A stretch of 9,845 bases of DNA from Candidatus Falkowiibacteriota bacterium (lineage in GTDB: Bacteria > Patescibacteriota > Patescibacteriia > Patescibacteriales > UBA12465). Both the position numbers and the translations under genes were made by a program. Positions 1-5,881 of the stretch are shown one piece after another. The stretch is from assembly GCA_026396945.1 (NCBI GenBank), contig JAPLVX010000067.1:1-9845 (forward strand). Reading direction: 5' to 3'. Position 1 is the stretch's first letter. The number at the start of each line of letters is the position of its first letter. The notes beneath the pieces are model-generated. The model was not told the DNA's origin, did not search any database, and saw only the letters and a program-made list of their open reading frames with translations.

Positions 1-348
1 AAGGATTGTTTAAGCAAGAAAAAATTAGAGAAAAAAAATGAAATTGAAGCGAGACAGGCCGCTAAACAGGTCGAATTGGCCAACTTGGCGCAAGCCGATA
101 CATCCAGCGGACCGAGCTTATCCCTTAATGATTTAAAAAATATTGCCCCTCTAGATTTTAAGGGTCGGCCGGAAAAAACAATTTCTAGAACCGCCCCTAA
201 CGCGGCCCCGTCTTCATATTTAAAAACAGACTCCAGATCTAATTTACCAGCCGATCACGCCAATTTTGGTGGCCGAGATCTAACCGAGCGGACAAGCTCC
301 GGCGGTCAAGATCTGAATGAGGGCGAAGACATCGTCTTTAAGGATTAA
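1..348 (+). CDS. C-terminal part of an unrecognised hypothetical protein (5'-truncated)
   Basis: The reading frame is open from the first base of the window to the TAA at 346-348, so this is the last 115 residues of a longer protein. An in-frame TTG at 76 could be a start, but the frame continues upstream of it with a Lys/Glu-rich, probably helical stretch, so I treat the gene as cut by the window edge. After about residue 35 the sequence is rich in Ser, Pro, Asn, Asp and Gly with no hydrophobic segment, which suggests a disordered tail. Near the end a short motif occurs twice: FGGRDLTE, then SGGQDLNE. The protein ends in an acidic stretch, GEDIVFKD. I recognise no family and assign no function. 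The next gene starts 69 bp downstream behind its own -10 box, so this is likely the end of a separate transcription unit. Confidence 0.6.
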   Translation, partial: KDCLSKKKLEKKNEIEARQAAKQVELANLAQADTSSGPSLSLNDLKNIAPLDFKGRPEKTISRTAPNAAPSSYLKTDSRSNLPADHANFGGRDLTERTSSGGQDLNEGEDIVFKD

Positions 349-380
349 GCTTTTGTTTAAAGAATATTTTAAGAAAAATT

Positions 381-403
381 TTCCGCCCCGAGCGGAATTC
401 TTA
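381..403 (+). terminator. Weak hairpin, possible terminator of the upstream gene
   Basis: TTCCGC (381-386) and GCGGAA (392-397) form a perfect 6-bp stem with a 5-nt loop. An A-rich tract precedes it and TTCTTATT follows. The T-run is interrupted, so termination is plausible but weak. The hairpin lies between the end of the upstream gene and the -10 box of the exonuclease gene. Confidence 0.4.
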
Positions 404-404
404 T

Positions 405-410
405 TATAAT
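405..410 (+). promoter_or_regulatory. -10 box (TATAAT) placing the transcription start at or next to the ATG
   Basis: A perfect TATAAT lies 7 bp before the ATG at 418. Transcription usually starts 6-8 bp after the -10 box, so the predicted +1 is at 416-418 and the mRNA would be leaderless. No good -35 hexamer or extended -10 TG is visible. There is no Shine-Dalgarno sequence upstream of the ATG, which fits a leaderless message. Confidence 0.5.
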
Positions 411-417
411 AATTATT

Positions 418-1014
418 ATGTATTTAATTTTTGACACCGAGACAACTGGTCTGCCTAAAAATTATCAGGCGCCCTTAAGCGATTTTACTAATTGGCCGCG
501 TTTAGTCCAGCTCGCCTGGCAGACCTATGATCAAGATGGTAATTTATGGGAGAAACATAATTATATTATTCGTCCCGACGGTTTTGTGATCCCGGCCGCC
601 GCCACTAAAATACATCGCATTAGTCACGAGAAAGCCTTGGCTGAAGGGAAGGACTTGCGTGAGATTTTGAGCATCTTCGCTGATCATATTAAACGAGCCA
701 GTTTTTTGGTTGGCCACAATATTAGTTTCGATGAAAAGATTATGGGGGCGGAATTTTTGCGGCATAATATCTCCAACCCCCTAGAAGGAGCGACAAAAAT
801 TTGCACCATGAAAGCCAGCGTTGATTTTTGCGCTCTTGATAATGGGCGTGACAACGGATTTTATAAATGGCCTAGTTTATCAGAGTTGCATCTTAAATTA
901 TTTAAGGTTGATTTTACTGAAGCCCATGATGCGGATATTGACGTCACGGCTTGCGCTCGTTGTTTTTTTGAGCTAAAAAGTAGAGGAGTCTTAAATAAGT
1001 TAAATTCTCTATGA
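418..1014 (+). CDS. 3'-5' exonuclease, DnaQ-like DEDDh family
   Basis: This 198-residue protein is a stand-alone DEDDh exonuclease of the DNA polymerase III epsilon (DnaQ) fold, expected to remove nucleotides from DNA or RNA 3' ends using two metal ions. All three Exo motifs are visible. Exo I is DTETTG with D6 and E8. Exo II is the HNISFDEKI region with D105. Exo III is HDADID with H170 and D175, the HxAxxD spacing of the DEDDh subtype. It has no polymerase or other extra domain, and the length suits a free-standing proofreading or RNase T-like enzyme. The substrate cannot be read from the sequence. The start at 418 is supported by the motif position (FDTETTG at residues 5-11) and the adjacent -10 box. 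Its TGA stop overlaps the next start as ATGA, so the glycosyltransferase is probably translated by coupling; the functional link between the two is unclear. Confidence 0.9.
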   Translation: MYLIFDTETTGLPKNYQAPLSDFTNWPRLVQLAWQTYDQDGNLWEKHNYIIRPDGFVIPAAATKIHRISHEKALAEGKDLREILSIFADHIKRASFLVGHNISFDEKIMGAEFLRHNISNPLEGATKICTMKASVDFCALDNGRDNGFYKWPSLSELHLKLFKVDFTEAHDADIDVTACARCFFELKSRGVLNKLNSL

Positions 1015-2624
1015 ATTATCTAAAAATCGGCAAGGCGACAGAACTCCAGGGCAAAGATCGTGTATTTTATCGAATTCTAGAGATTTTGCCTGGTTTCTTA
1101 TCTTTATTTACCCTCTTTATCTTGATTATTCTTTCTTATTTTAAGCCGGTTTGGGTGGCTTATTTTTTAATTGCTTTTGATGTCTATTGGTTATTATTAG
1201 TCCTTTACCTGGCTATTTATCTAGTTGTTTCATTTATTAGGTTAAAAAAAGGCTCGAAAATTAACTGGGAAGAGAAATGTCATCGCCTGGCGGCTGATCA
1301 ATCAGGACTAGAATTAAATCCGGAATTAGCGCCTGATTGTCTGGCGCGGCAAGGAGTAAAATACTCTGATTTATGGCAGGTGATAATTTTACCGGTTTAT
1401 CAGGAAAGCCTGGATATTTTACGCACTTGCTTGAGTGCGATCATAAATGATTCTTGGCCCAAGCAAAAAATAATTTTGGTTTTAGCCATGGAAGCCCGCG
1501 CTGGTGCCCCGGCTTATGAGAAGGCCAAGATAATCGAGCAAGAATTCAGTCATTACTTTAAATATTTTTTGCTTACCTTCCATCCCGGCGACATCGTCGG
1601 TGAATTAAAAGGCAAAGGAGCTAATCAGGCCTGGGCCATGAAAGAAGCGAAAGCTAAAATTATCGACGCCGAGGGCTTGGCTTATGATAAAATTTTAGTA
1701 AACGTGTTTGATATTGATACCGTTGTTAGCCCGGGTTATTTTCATGTCCTCGCTTATAAGTTTTTGACCGTGACCGATCCGTATCGCGCCTCTTACCAAC
1801 CGATTCCGGTTTATCATAATAATATTTGGGAAGCGCCATTTTTTTCGCGTCTGGCCGCCTCTTCTAATACTTTTTGGCAAATGATGATGCAGATTAGAGA
1901 AGAGAAACTAGTAACCTATTCCTCGCATTCCATGACTTTTAAGGCCTTGGTAGATATTGGTTTTTGGTCAACTAATAATGTGAGTGAGGATTCACGAATT
2001 TTTTGGGAGTGCTTGCTATACTACAATGGTAATTATCGAGTTGAACCCCTATACCATACCGTTTCAATGGATGTTACTTTAGATCAAACTTCAATTCAGA
2101 CGGCGAGAAATTTATATAAACAACAAAGACGCTGGGCCTGGGGCGTGGAAAGTATCCCTTATTTAATTTTTAATATGGTTAAACGCTGGTCTAGCGTTGA
2201 TCGTAAAAAATTAATGAAGCATATTTTAATTCAGATTTATGGTTTTCATTCCTGGAGTACGAGTGCTTTGATTATTGCCGTGATCGGTTGGTTGCCCATG
2301 CTTTTGGGTGGCGATCGTTTTAACGCGACGGTCTTATCCATCAATTTGCCGGTGGTCAGCCGTAATTTAATGAACTTGGCGATGGTCGGCATGATTTTGT
2401 CCGCTCTCATTTCTTCGCTCCTTTTGCCTAAGCGACCGCGGCGTTATAAGATTAGTAAAAACATCTTGATGGCCCTGGAGTGGGTTTTCGTACCGGTAAC
2501 AATTGTTATTTTTGGAGCGATTCCTTGTCTTGATGCTCAGATTCGTTTAATGTTCGGTAAATACATGGGATTTTTTGTAACTCCTAAGGCGAGAATCAAT
2601 ACTAGCGGAAAAATTAGTAATTAA
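1011..2624 (+). CDS. Membrane-bound family 2 glycosyltransferase
   Basis: This 537-residue integral membrane glycosyltransferase (GT2, GT-A fold) resembles cellulose/hyaluronan synthase-like enzymes, which use a nucleotide sugar on the cytoplasmic face and often extrude the product. Two hydrophobic helices lie at about residues 25-43 and 47-76. The catalytic domain starts at VIILPVYQES (about 124-133), followed by GKGANQAW (201-208). The DxD motif is D234-I-D236, the SED acidic motif has E326 and D327, and QQRRW (371-375) is the QxxRW acceptor-site motif of processive enzymes. Three further hydrophobic segments follow at about 409-432, 453-472 and 487-507, and the tail carries VTPKAR. No PilZ domain is present. 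Its start overlaps the exonuclease stop by 4 bp. A GAGGAG at 983-988 is too far away (22 nt) to serve as its ribosome site, so translational coupling is likely. The sugar and product are unknown; envelope or extracellular polysaccharide is an inference. Confidence 0.88.
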   Translation: MNYLKIGKATELQGKDRVFYRILEILPGFLSLFTLFILIILSYFKPVWVAYFLIAFDVYWLLLVLYLAIYLVVSFIRLKKGSKINWEEKCHRLAADQSGLELNPELAPDCLARQGVKYSDLWQVIILPVYQESLDILRTCLSAIINDSWPKQKIILVLAMEARAGAPAYEKAKIIEQEFSHYFKYFLLTFHPGDIVGELKGKGANQAWAMKEAKAKIIDAEGLAYDKILVNVFDIDTVVSPGYFHVLAYKFLTVTDPYRASYQPIPVYHNNIWEAPFFSRLAASSNTFWQMMMQIREEKLVTYSSHSMTFKALVDIGFWSTNNVSEDSRIFWECLLYYNGNYRVEPLYHTVSMDVTLDQTSIQTARNLYKQQRRWAWGVESIPYLIFNMVKRWSSVDRKKLMKHILIQIYGFHSWSTSALIIAVIGWLPMLLGGDRFNATVLSINLPVVSRNLMNLAMVGMILSALISSLLLPKRPRRYKISKNILMALEWVFVPVTIVIFGAIPCLDAQIRLMFGKYMGFFVTPKARINTSGKISN

Positions 2625-2640
2625 TTAGTATAAAAAAAAC

Positions 2641-2676
2641 AAAAATGGCGCTTTAAGCCTTTTTTATTTTTATTTT
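2641..2676 (+). terminator. Probable intrinsic terminator after the glycosyltransferase gene
   Basis: A short GC hairpin (GGC at 2647-2649, GCC at 2657-2659) is flanked upstream by A-tracts and downstream by long T-runs. The A5/T5 flanks can lengthen the stem across one T-T mismatch. The symmetry means it could also act on the minus strand. It ends the exonuclease-glycosyltransferase unit. Confidence 0.6.
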
Positions 2677-2706
2677 TTGGATAATTTTTAGTTTTTATAT
2701 TATAAT
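2677..2706 (+). promoter_or_regulatory. Promoter of the FtsB/DivIC-like gene
   Basis: A perfect TATAAT at 2701-2706 lies about 28 bp before the ATG at 2734. The -35 region (TTGGAT at 2677-2682) matches only in its TTG, at an 18-bp spacing. The predicted start near 2713 gives a leader of about 20 nt without a Shine-Dalgarno sequence. Confidence 0.5.
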
Positions 2707-2733
2707 GTAATAGTTGTCTTTAAAGATAAATTA

Positions 2734-2823
2734 ATGATTAAGAAAAAAACCAGTTTTAATCTAGAAACCAACCAACCGCGCCGCAAAGGCCGACTGGCCA
2801 ATTTTTGGGCTAGCCAATTATGA
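2734..2823 (+). CDS. 29-codon ORF, probable detached N-terminus of the FtsB/DivIC-like protein
   Basis: ATG at 2734 opens a 29-codon frame that closes with TGA at 2821-2823. The TGA overlaps the next ATG as ATGA. The peptide begins MIKKKTSFN and continues through a basic RRKGR stretch to NFWASQL. A short basic cytoplasmic tail of this kind normally precedes the single transmembrane helix of FtsB/DivIC proteins, which is missing here. It follows the promoter at 2677-2706 directly. The simplest reading is that it is the N-terminus of one gene together with the following frame, separated by a small deletion or sequence error. A genuine upstream leader peptide coupled through ATGA is the alternative. 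The reading frame is certain; the interpretation is inferred. Confidence 0.5.
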   Translation: MIKKKTSFNLETNQPRRKGRLANFWASQL

Positions 2824-3125
2824 TTTCAATTCCTCTTTTAAGAAACTACGCCAAACAACGAGCCGTGGCCAATGAAATTGCCGGTATCCAAAAAGAAATC
2901 AACGACTTTGAAAGTAAAAATAAAGATTTAAGTGAGATGTTAAGTTATCTGCAATCTAATGCCTCCCTGGAAGAACAGGCCAGGCTTAACCTCGGTCTGA
3001 AGAAGCCCGGAGAAAAAGTAATTGTAATTAACGCCAAAGACATGGCCAGCTCAAGCGACGCCACGGCCGGCCCTGAAGAAACAAGTAATTTTATCAAATG
3101 GTGGCATTATTTTTTTAAGCATTAA
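2820..3125 (+). CDS. FtsB/DivIC-like septum formation initiator, lacking its transmembrane segment
   Basis: This 101-residue protein matches the septum formation initiator family (FtsB/DivIC), a bitopic divisome scaffold whose coiled coil pairs with FtsL and its relatives. After ISIPLLRNYAKQRAV, which looks like the end of a membrane segment and the start of the helix, a coiled-coil-like stretch runs over about residues 14-46. The family's signature block follows as EEQARLNLGLKKPGE (51-65) and VIVI. The C-terminus FIKWWHYFFKH is Trp-rich; from memory such tails occur in Parcubacterial homologues. Only the last hydrophobic residues of the expected membrane helix remain, and the basic N-terminal tail lies in another frame (2734-2823). 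Translated from 2820 alone, the protein would have no usable membrane anchor. The real gene is probably 2734-3125 with a lesion near 2820. Two convergent tRNA genes follow. Confidence 0.75.
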   Translation: MISIPLLRNYAKQRAVANEIAGIQKEINDFESKNKDLSEMLSYLQSNASLEEQARLNLGLKKPGEKVIVINAKDMASSSDATAGPEETSNFIKWWHYFFKH

Positions 3126-3140
3126 TTTTTTAAGTATTAA
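3111..3140. repeat. Imperfect 15-bp tandem duplication over a stop codon
   Basis: TTTTTTAAGCATTAA (3111-3125) is followed immediately by TTTTTTAAGTATTAA (3126-3140), one mismatch in 15. The first copy carries the last codons and TAA of the FtsB/DivIC-like gene; the second copy ends in another in-frame TAA. It lies between convergent genes and reaches almost to the CCA end of tRNA-Thr. The ATTAAT pairs could form a weak AT hairpin. Confidence 0.8.
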
Positions 3141-3142
3141 TT

Positions 3143-3218
3143 TGGAGCCGAGAATGGGAATTGAACCCACGACCTACGCGTTACGAATGCGTTGCTCTAC
3201 CAGCTGAGCTATCTCGGC
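3143..3218 (-). tRNA. tRNA-Thr (anticodon CGT)
   Basis: The minus strand folds as a standard cloverleaf: acceptor GCCGAGA/TCTCGGC, D-stem GCTC/GAGC, anticodon loop TTCGTAA giving anticodon CGT (reads ACG), and T-arm GTGGG-TTCAATT-CCCAT. The discriminator is T and CCA is encoded at 3145-3143. The base next to the anticodon loop is an A-C mismatch (31/39). It lies 32 bp downstream of tRNA-Gly and is probably co-transcribed with it. Confidence 0.95.
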
Positions 3219-3250
3219 CGAAGCCTAAATTATTATTTGTTTCTTGTGGG

Positions 3251-3322
3251 AGCGGGTGAGCGGAATCGAACCGCCGTCTTCAGCTTGGGAAGCTGACATA
3301 ATAACCATTATACGACACCCGC
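3251..3322 (-). tRNA. tRNA-Gly (anticodon CCC)
   Basis: The minus strand gives acceptor GCGGGTG/CACCCGC, anticodon arm TCAGC-TTCCCAA-GCTGA with anticodon CCC (reads GGG), and T-arm GGCGG-TTCGATT-CCGCT. The discriminator is T and the encoded bases after it are CCC, not CCA, so the tail must be added after transcription. This differs from tRNA-Thr and tRNA-Gln in this window, which encode CCA. It is the first gene after the promoter at 3383-3412. Confidence 0.95.
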
Positions 3323-3382
3323 CTCTAGAGTAGTAGCGTTCCGGCAATTCAAAGGCACCTTCTAAAAGCACCCTATTAATTC

Positions 3383-3412
3383 ATTATAAACGTAATTGAA
3401 ATTTTAAGTCAA
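3383..3412 (-). promoter_or_regulatory. Minus-strand promoter of the tRNA-Gly/tRNA-Thr unit
   Basis: On the minus strand TTGACT (3412-3407) and a perfect TATAAT (3388-3383) are separated by 18 bp, close to a consensus sigma-70 promoter. Transcription would start near 3376, about 54 bp before tRNA-Gly. The -35 box ends only 3 bp before the ATG of the divergent carboxypeptidase gene at 3416, so the two genes share control DNA. Confidence 0.85.
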
Positions 3413-3415
3413 TTT

Positions 3416-4951
3416 ATGCTAAACAGTCTTAAAAAACCTATTGTTCCCATCCTTCTTTTTTTGTTTTTGGCAACGCCGGCCCTCGCGGCCGGTTTAAGAG
3501 TGGAAATGCCGGGCTTGAAATCAGGCGACTGGTTAGTTTCTGAAGCTTCCAGCACGCCCACTTGGCCCTGGTATCTAGAGCGGCTTAGCCCAGTTTTTGA
3601 TTTTAGTTTAGCCTCGACAACTATTTTAGCTTCAAGCACCCCATCAATCCTAACGACCCCCTTAGCCTCGACCACCCCAGCTAACCCGAACGTATTGATT
3701 GCCAGCTCGACTATGTATCTAGAGATGGATTACACCAAGAATCCCGGCTGGAAGAAGATTTATTGGTTTAATAATAATTCCTGGCAGGCGCTGGCGACTA
3801 ATGATTATCCCAGTGAAAATAAAGTACGGGCGGAGTTCAATTCTTTGTCTGGCCGAGTCGCCGTTTTAGCCCGGCCGGAAATTTTAACCAGCGGTAGCGC
3901 TAGCTGGTATAAATATAAGGGCGGAAATTTTGCCGCCTCGCCCGACTTTAAAAAAGGCTCGGTGATTCGCGTCTATAATACTAAGAATAATAAATTTATT
4001 GATGTTACGATTAATGATTATGGACCGGATCGGATCAAACATCCGGATCGCGTCCTTGATTTAGACAAGGAAGCTTTTAAAAAAATTGCGAGTCCGGCTG
4101 ACGGGCTAATCTCAATTAGAATCGAGCCCTTATCCTTTTCTTTATATGAAGATGAAATTATCAATCCGATAAATGTTAGCGAACCGAAGATTACCGCTAA
4201 ATCGGCTATAATTATTAGAGAAAGCGATGGGTCTATTATTTGGGGCAAGAACCAGAATCAAGTTTCCTCGCTCGCTAGTTTATCAAAAATTGTGGCCTTG
4301 AAAGTTTTTTTAGATACCAAACCTGATTTAAAGAAAATTGTGACTTATAAAAAACAAGATGAACAAAAAAATTACGAATATTGTCTACCCGGCGAATCGG
4401 CGCGGCTGAAATTGAAAGAAGGCGAGACTCTATCAATCAACGATTTGATGAATGCGGCCTTAGTCGGGTCGGCCAATAATGCGGTTGAGACTTTAGTTAG
4501 AGTCAGCGGACTGAGCCGAGCCGACTTTATTAAGAAGATGAACGCTTGGGTTAAAAAAATTGGCGCCGTTAACACAACTTTTGTTGAGCCGACCGGCTTG
4601 TCGCCGTCCAATATGAGTTCGCCGCAAGATTATGCTATAATTACTAAAGAGGCTTTTAAGAATTCGGTTTTGCAAAAGATAAGCGTGACCTGGACTTATA
4701 AATTCACGACGCGTAACACTAAGAAAGTCCATACTTTGACCAACACCGATCGTTTATTGGATTTAAAGAAATACAAGATTATCGGTTCTAAGACCGGCTA
4801 CTTGGAAGAAGCCGGCTATTGCTTAATGACGAGAGTGGCCACGCCGCGAGGGAACATAATTATCGTTAATTTTGGCTCTGATAGCAGTAGTGCTAGCTTT
4901 CGTGATAATGAACAACTGATCCGTTACGGTAGCAAAATTCTAAACAAATAA
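3416..4951 (+). CDS. Secreted fusion: RlpA-like double-psi barrel plus D-alanyl-D-alanine carboxypeptidase (S11)
   Basis: This 511-residue envelope protein starts with a signal peptide (KK, a hydrophobic core, cleavage likely after ALA at residue 24). A Ser/Thr/Pro/Ala-rich linker at about 65-100 repeats LASTT/LASST/IASST. Residues about 101-155 look like a small beta domain. A double-psi barrel of the RlpA type follows at about 159-240: GSASWY, AASPDF, GSVIRVYN, INDYGP, DRVLDLDKEAF. The C-terminal half (about 260-511) is an S11 D,D-carboxypeptidase of the PBP5 type, which trims the terminal D-Ala from peptidoglycan stem peptides. Its motifs are complete: S288-L-S-K291, S352-A-N354 and K459-T460-G461. 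The barrel lacks the loop that carries the acidic residue and His linked to lytic transglycosylase activity in RlpA, so it more likely binds glycan than cuts it. ftsE starts 5 bp downstream. There is no Shine-Dalgarno; the start context is CAATTTATG. Confidence 0.88.
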   Translation: MLNSLKKPIVPILLFLFLATPALAAGLRVEMPGLKSGDWLVSEASSTPTWPWYLERLSPVFDFSLASTTILASSTPSILTTPLASTTPANPNVLIASSTMYLEMDYTKNPGWKKIYWFNNNSWQALATNDYPSENKVRAEFNSLSGRVAVLARPEILTSGSASWYKYKGGNFAASPDFKKGSVIRVYNTKNNKFIDVTINDYGPDRIKHPDRVLDLDKEAFKKIASPADGLISIRIEPLSFSLYEDEIINPINVSEPKITAKSAIIIRESDGSIIWGKNQNQVSSLASLSKIVALKVFLDTKPDLKKIVTYKKQDEQKNYEYCLPGESARLKLKEGETLSINDLMNAALVGSANNAVETLVRVSGLSRADFIKKMNAWVKKIGAVNTTFVEPTGLSPSNMSSPQDYAIITKEAFKNSVLQKISVTWTYKFTTRNTKKVHTLTNTDRLLDLKKYKIIGSKTGYLEEAGYCLMTRVATPRGNIIIVNFGSDSSSASFRDNEQLIRYGSKILNK

Positions 4952-4956
4952 AGTTT

Positions 4957-5637
4957 ATGATTAAGATTTCTAATGTCTCTAAAATTTATTCGAACCGGCA
5001 AAAAGTTTTGGATGATTTGAGTTTACATATTAAACCCGGAGAATTTGTTTCCATTGTCGGCCAATCTGGCGCCGGGAAAACGACTCTGGTAAAAATTTTA
5101 ATTGGCGAAGAGCGGGTTGATTCCGGCCAGGTTTTAGTCGGCGACTGGGATATAACTAAGCTTAATAAACGAGCGATCCCCTTTTTGCGTCGACAGATCG
5201 GCGTTATCTTTCAGGATTTTAAGCTTTTGCCCAAGAAAACTCTGCAAGAGAACGTCGCCTTTGCTTTAGAAGTTTGCGGCGCGCCGGTTGATAAAATAAA
5301 AAAAATTGTCCCTAGTGTTTTAAAAATTGTTGGTTTGGAAGATAAGGCCAAGCGTTATCCGCGTGAAGTTTCCGGTGGCGAACAGCAACGGGCGGTTATC
5401 GCCCGTTCGCTCGTCCATCAACCCAAGATTTTATTAGCCGATGAACCAACCGGTAATTTAGACGCGATTAACGCTGAAGAAATTATTAACCTATTACTCC
5501 GGATTAATAAATTCGGCACGACCGTGATTTTAGTGACCCATAACAAAGAAATTGTTAATCGCCTGCATCGCCGGGTGATCACGATGGAAAGAGGGGTTAT
5601 TATCAGCGACCAAGAGCAGGGGAAATATTTATTGTAA
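4957..5637 (+). CDS. ftsE: Cell division ATP-binding protein FtsE
   Basis: This 226-residue ABC ATPase is of the FtsE type. It works on the cytoplasmic side with the membrane protein FtsX to control peptidoglycan hydrolases during division. Walker A is GQSGAGKT (35-42), the Q-loop Gln is Q86 in VIFQDFKLL, the signature is VSGGEQQ (138-144), Walker B is ILLADEP (158-164) followed by TGNLD, and the switch His is H195 in VTHN. FQDFKLL and the short length with no extra domain favour FtsE over other ABC ATPases, and an FtsX-like gene follows after 7 bp. All catalytic motifs are intact. It starts 5 bp after the carboxypeptidase fusion in the context AAGTTTATG without a Shine-Dalgarno, so it is most likely transcribed from the same upstream promoter. 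Confidence 0.93.
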   Translation: MIKISNVSKIYSNRQKVLDDLSLHIKPGEFVSIVGQSGAGKTTLVKILIGEERVDSGQVLVGDWDITKLNKRAIPFLRRQIGVIFQDFKLLPKKTLQENVAFALEVCGAPVDKIKKIVPSVLKIVGLEDKAKRYPREVSGGEQQRAVIARSLVHQPKILLADEPTGNLDAINAEEIINLLLRINKFGTTVILVTHNKEIVNRLHRRVITMERGVIISDQEQGKYLL

Positions 5638-5644
5638 AAAATTT

Positions 5645-5881
5645 ATGTTATTTTTTATTCGGGTTTTAAAATTTAGCTTGCAAGATATCGCCCGCAATAT
5701 TTGGTTATCAGTCGTGACCGTCACGATTTTAGTTTTAGCCCTGCTTTCAATTAATCTTTTGATAACGGTCCAGCTCATAAGCCAAAATGCCATCGGGGCG
5801 GTTAAGTCACGGATGGATATCAGTTTATACTTTAAAGCCGACGCCGCCGAGAGTGATATTAGCGCCGTTTTCCAAAGATAA
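5645..5881 (+). CDS. ftsX: FtsX, N-terminal piece of a frame-broken gene
   Basis: These 78 codons encode the FtsX N-terminus: a short cytoplasmic start, transmembrane helix 1 (about residues 20-42), and the start of the first external loop with MDISLYFKADAAESDIS, the usual beta-strand of FtsX proteins. The frame then ends at TAA (5879-5881) after AVFQR. The rest of FtsX continues in another frame from about 5871 (SKDKALEKF). Family members have about 15 further residues between these blocks (the L..L.PEV..V.YV part), and these are absent. The gene begins 7 bp after ftsE in the context AAATTTATG. FtsX is normally near 300 residues and the two pieces together give about 285-290. I read it as one gene, 5645-6506, with an internal deletion or sequence error. 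On its own this piece could only make a one-helix fragment. Confidence 0.8.
   Translation: MLFFIRVLKFSLQDIARNIWLSVVTVTILVLALLSINLLITVQLISQNAIGAVKSRMDISLYFKADAAESDISAVFQR

Noticed and set aside
983..988. GAGGAG as the ribosome site for the glycosyltransferase
   Set aside because: It lies 22 nt before the ATG, too far for normal initiation; it sits inside the exonuclease coding region by chance codon use.
2815..2840. Programmed -1 frameshift or TGA recoding joining the two FtsB/DivIC-like frames
   Set aside because: No slippery heptamer lies before the TGA at 2821. Reading TGA as an amino acid gives only six more codons before TAA, and neither option supplies the missing membrane helix.
5787..5870. 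ATG at 5787 as the true start of a separate protein
   Set aside because: The first 28 or so residues are an out-of-frame reading of the FtsX N-terminal coding region and resemble nothing; homology starts only at 5871.
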